Below, piece by piece: positions 61,238 to 64,000 of a stretch of DNA of 64,000 nt. Source of the DNA: an uncultured Prevotellaceae bacterium (GTDB lineage Bacteria > Bacteroidota > Bacteroidia > Bacteroidales > Bacteroidaceae); the NCBI GenBank assembly GCA_946410305.1, contig CAMJZV010000004.1:62001-126000 (forward strand), given 5' to 3'. Positions within the stretch are counted from its first letter, which is position 1, and every line of letters begins with the position of its first letter. The notes under the pieces were generated by a model. That model was not told the DNA's origin. It saw nothing but the letters and a program-made list of their open reading frames with translations, and ran no database searches. The position numbers were made by a program, and so were the translations under genes.

Positions 61238-61269
61238 CAAAGGTACAAAAAATCTACGAGACACGCAAA
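61238..61269 (-). promoter_or_regulatory. promoter of the M15 peptidase gene
   Basis: Minus-strand TACCTTTG at 61238-61245 and TTTG at 61266-61269, spacing 20. Confidence 0.75.
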
Positions 61270-61308
61270 TAAACAGGGTATTTTCCGTAATATTCTGGTA
61301 CATTTTAT

Positions 61309-61526
61309 TCTTACGTTCTTACTTCTTACTTCTTACTTTTTCCCAAAATTTAGTGGAAAATGAGAAGATGAAGAAGGAAAACAGAAGGAAAGAGAGATGA
61401 AAATATATATAGTTAATATATTATTCAGATATTATATAATATTATAATATTATATAATATCTGATATAAGGCTCTGCACAATCAAAAATCACCAAAAAGT
61501 AAGAAGTAAGAAGTAAGAACGTAAGA
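61309..61526. repeat. 33-base inverted repeats flanking a 40-base perfect palindrome
   Basis: 61309-61341 and 61494-61526 are perfect reverse complements (CTTACTTCTTACTTCTTAC type words). Between them, 61425-61464 is a perfect 40-base palindrome made of A and T, with TCAGATATTATATAATATTA as its left half. No gene lies inside. Confidence 0.9.
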
Positions 61527-61642
61527 TAGGACAATCAAGTTCGTTTTTGATAGCAAAACCCTCGCAGGAGCGGCCTTTGGAATTTTTCGTAAAAATCAGG
61601 CGAAAAATACCCCTCAAAATGGCGGTTTTCCAGGCGGAAAAA

Positions 61643-61673
61643 TTGGCGAACACCTTTTTTATTAGTAACTTTG
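61643..61673 (+). promoter_or_regulatory. orphan plus-strand promoter
   Basis: TTG at 61643-61645 and TAACTTTG at 61666-61673, 20 bases apart. No plus-strand gene follows; transcription would run through 21-base repeats and antisense to malQ. Confidence 0.55.
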
Positions 61674-61713
61674 CACCATCAACCAGAGGCATTGCTCACC
61701 CCCGACCGCGGCT

Positions 61714-61797
61714 CAGCCTGATACGCGCACAGGCAAGCCTAATACGGGAGCGTATAAGCCTAATACGGACGCGTATAAGCCTAATACGGACGCGTAT
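61714..61797. repeat. four 21-base tandem units next to malQ
   Basis: One decayed and three near-identical units with AAGCCTAATACGG followed by ACGCGTAT; ATACG and CGTAT can pair within each unit. The array ends 7 bases before the malQ stop codon at 61805-61807. Confidence 0.9.
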
Positions 61798-61804
61798 AAG
61801 GCTA

Positions 61805-64000
61805 TTAACGGCGAGAGCGCTGAATCATGGTACGCATCTTCGTGTTGAACTTCGTGGCCTGAAGGAGTTCTTCGATGGTCAGGTGCATGCGGTACTGCCA
61901 ACGGTTGTAGGCGTCGCTAGGCGTGTTGACACGCTCCTCGTCAGGACGCTTCGAACGCAGCTCGCCATCCATGGCCAGCCAATCCTGAAGCTGCAGGATG
62001 CAGAGCATGGAGGGACAATACAAGTGGCGGGCGATGATTTCCTCAGCAAGGTGGGCAGGCAACTGCTCTGGTGCCCTACCCTCCTTCTGCAACATGGTGA
62101 CGTAGTAGCGCTGACGACGCTCCGGCTGTTGTTGCCACCAGAGGCGCAGAGGCGTCATGTCGTGGGTAGCAACGGTACAGACACTGCGAATGGGGTTGGC
62201 CTCCAGGTGACTGTATTCGAAGCCCTGCTGCTTGGGCAACTGCTGGATTTCGAGCGTCAGGATGCGCAACTGGTCAAGAACGGGTTCCACGCAGTCGGGC
62301 AACATCCCTAAGTCTTCCGCACAGAAGAGCATGCGTGAGTCGCCCATCATAGCAGGCAGCCGGTGCAGGGCCTGCTGTCCCCAGAAGAACGAGTGGCGCT
62401 GGTAGAAGTAGTTGTTGTAGAGTCGCAGGTAGGCATCGCGCTCCGTATCGCTCAGTGCCTCGAAGACGGGTTCCTGCGTGGCACCGATACGTGGATGGTA
62501 CATCTCCTGCTGATGCGAATCCTCCAGGAAGAGGACGTTGCTGGCCAGCCGCATCAGTCCGTCACGTATCCACAGACTATTCTCGTCGCGACGGTCGGCA
62601 AAGAGCGTGGCAATGCGCCGCTGGGTGGCACACTGGTCGGCAAGGTCGTAGAGGTTATAAGCCTTACGCACGAGGAAGTTGTCGCGCACATAGGCCGCAT
62701 GGATGCCAAAGAGGCGGTCAACGATTCGGTCGTTGATGAACGGCTTGGTAAACAGCTCCTTACGGAAGGTCAGCCCGAAGTATTCTATCTCGTCAACGGT
62801 CAGCGGCAAGGCTGGCGAGAAATGACCCAGCACACCATCGACAGCCTCTACAGGAATCTCCCAGATGCGGAAATAGCCCAGCACGTGGTCAATGCGCAGA
62901 GCGTCGAAATACTGCGAGAGACGGCTAAGACGAAGCCTTAGCATACGGAAAAGCCCCTCGTTCCAGTCGTAGGTAGGGAAGCCCCAGTTGTGTCCATGCT
63001 GTGAGAAGTTGTCAGGTGGCGAACCAGCCTGTGCGTCGAGGTGGAAGAGTTCTGGGTGCTTGCGCGTCTCCACGCTGTCGCGATGGACACCAATGGGCAG
63101 GTCGCCCTTCAGCACCACACCCTGCTGGCGGGCATAGTCGGCAGCAGCCGTCAACTGTTGGTGCAACAGGTACTGCACAAAACTCACGTAGTCGAGTGCC
63201 TCTTGGCGATATTCTGCATAGTCAGGGAGCCAGTCGGCATTAGCCTCGCAGAATGCTTTACACTCCTTTGTTGCCAGCACCGTCTTGCCCTGCTCCTCAA
63301 AGAGTTCCTGTAGGTATTCTGACTTCACGCGGTCTACGGCCTCATAGTCACTATAGTGCAAGGCATTGAGCTCCTGACGGCGACGCAGAAACTGCGTCAT
63401 CTTCGCCTTCGAGCGCAGGGTTCCTGCCGCCTCCAAATCGATATAGTGCGGATGGAGGGCAAAGAAACTGGTGATGTTATAAGGACAGGAGTCTGACCAG
63501 TGGTGGTTCGTCGTGGTGTCGTTGACAGGCAACAGCTGGACGACCTTCATACCCGTTGCCACTACCCAGTCCACCAAGCGTCTGAGGTCGCCAAAGTCGC
63601 CCACGCCATAGCTATGCTCACTGCGCAGGGCAAAGACAGGCACACTGACACCAGCCAGTCGCCACGAGGCTTCACAGAGGCGCAAGGGTTCGCCATAGAG
63701 CACCAGCACCTGCCCGTCGGTCAGCTCGTCAGAGATAACACGATTGTCGCCCTCTTCCCAAGCCACAAGGGCATGCGTCTTGACGTCCACCACCACATAT
63801 TTATATTCTACGGGCATCAGCCAACCCATGGCATCCACCGTCAGCATCCATTCGCCATTACCCACATATTGCATCTGCAGGTAGCGCGACGTATTCCACG
63901 AACCGATGGATGGATGACTGCCGCAGACAGCAACAGCCTGTCCTTGAAGCAGTTGGGGCGCAGAGACGCGAAACAGCACGGTACGACGGAACAATGGCAG
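61805..64000 (-). CDS. malQ: 4-alpha-glucanotransferase with CBM20 (5' end outside window)
   Basis: The frame is open to the right edge, so about 730 residues of the C-terminal part are seen. They start in a CBM20 starch-binding domain (LFRVSAPQLLQGQAVAVCGS... WNTSRYLQM) and continue into a GH77 barrel with ALRIDHVLGYFRIWEIP (nucleophile Asp), FCAEDLGMLPDCV (acid-base Glu) and VATHDMTPLR (transition-state Asp). MalQ transfers maltosyl units in glycogen and maltodextrin metabolism. Bacteroidales homologues of about 900 residues carry two CBM20 domains, so one more is expected upstream. Confidence 0.93.
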   Translation of the reverse strand: MPLFRRTVLFRVSAPQLLQGQAVAVCGSHPSIGSWNTSRYLQMQYVGNGEWMLTVDAMGWLMPVEYKYVVVDVKTHALVAWEEGDNRVISDELTDGQVLVLYGEPLRLCEASWRLAGVSVPVFALRSEHSYGVGDFGDLRRLVDWVVATGMKVVQLLPVNDTTTNHHWSDSCPYNITSFFALHPHYIDLEAAGTLRSKAKMTQFLRRRQELNALHYSDYEAVDRVKSEYLQELFEEQGKTVLATKECKAFCEANADWLPDYAEYRQEALDYVSFVQYLLHQQLTAAADYARQQGVVLKGDLPIGVHRDSVETRKHPELFHLDAQAGSPPDNFSQHGHNWGFPTYDWNEGLFRMLRLRLSRLSQYFDALRIDHVLGYFRIWEIPVEAVDGVLGHFSPALPLTVDEIEYFGLTFRKELFTKPFINDRIVDRLFGIHAAYVRDNFLVRKAYNLYDLADQCATQRRIATLFADRRDENSLWIRDGLMRLASNVLFLEDSHQQEMYHPRIGATQEPVFEALSDTERDAYLRLYNNYFYQRHSFFWGQQALHRLPAMMGDSRMLFCAEDLGMLPDCVEPVLDQLRILTLEIQQLPKQQGFEYSHLEANPIRSVCTVATHDMTPLRLWWQQQPERRQRYYVTMLQKEGRAPEQLPAHLAEEIIARHLYCPSMLCILQLQDWLAMDGELRSKRPDEERVNTPSDAYNRWQYRMHLTIEELLQATKFNTKMRTMIQRSRR

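Noticed and set aside
61547..62311. A plus-strand open frame starting after the inverted-repeat element
   Set aside because: Its N-terminal part is repeat-coded (SLIRTRI units) and the rest is antisense to malQ, which has a complete GH77 active site. The promoter before it is reported separately.

Overview
The window looks like a chromosome segment of a Prevotella-type member of the Bacteroidales (Prevotella, Segatella or Xylanibacter). The grounds are: at least fifteen intergenic regions carry the Bacteroidetes promoter signature (TAnnTTTG at -7, many with TTTG about 20 bases upstream); genes lack consistent Shine-Dalgarno sites; the primary sigma factor is the short form of about 290 residues; and the gene set (six-subunit Rnf complex next to an RseC-like protein, malic enzyme fused to a phosphotransacetylase domain, IorAB, GldB-like lipoprotein, MalQ with a starch-binding domain, M13 peptidase) fits that group. 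No rRNA, tRNA or CRISPR array was recognised, and there is no intact transposase.

Layout. 1-3.6 kb: edge of a GldB-like lipoprotein gene, a DUF4861 protein and a strongly expressed-looking L-fucose/L-arabinose isomerase-family enzyme. 3.6-13.2 kb (+): phoH-purC-menG-aroE, TPM and LemA membrane proteins, purM, htrA, rpoD. 13.2-18.2 kb (-): aminotransferase-iorB-iorA (aromatic 2-oxo acid oxidation) and infC-rpmI-rplT. 18.4-22.9 kb (+): two tandem acyl-CoA synthetases and cysK. 23-26.3 kb (-): a sugar oxidation and uptake trio (aldo-keto reductase, FucP-like permease, zinc dehydrogenase). 26.4-32.1 kb (-): a fragment of an M13 peptidase gene, then the rseC-rnfBCDGEA operon. 32.3-41.2 kb: housekeeping genes (LysM glucosaminidase, cytidine deaminase, TetR, malic enzyme, EamA exporter, alanine dehydrogenase), a small DUF4160/DUF2442 pair and a 600-base non-coding island full of iteron-like repeats and palindromes. 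41.3-47.5 kb (-): GH31 enzyme, zinc-ribbon membrane protein, U32 peptidase, metA. 47.6-56.2 kb (-): the most striking locus, a five-gene signalling module of zinc-ribbon protein, membrane Ser/Thr kinase, ATPase with four AAA modules, FHA protein and PP2C phosphatase. 56.3-64 kb (-): M13 peptidase, ABC-F protein, M15 peptidase, a second repeat-rich island, and the 3' part of malQ.

How it works together. The kinase, FHA reader and PP2C eraser make a complete phospho-threonine circuit whose likely client is the large AAA protein; zinc ribbons on three of the five proteins suggest one assembly. Rnf, IorAB and the malic enzyme belong to a ferredoxin-based anaerobic metabolism with acetate and succinate-type fermentation. 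A second theme is unusual DNA: short-period tandem repeats with a different word at almost every operon junction, placed at or across the stop codon of the upstream gene, plus palindromic repeats inserted in frame three times into the U32 peptidase gene.
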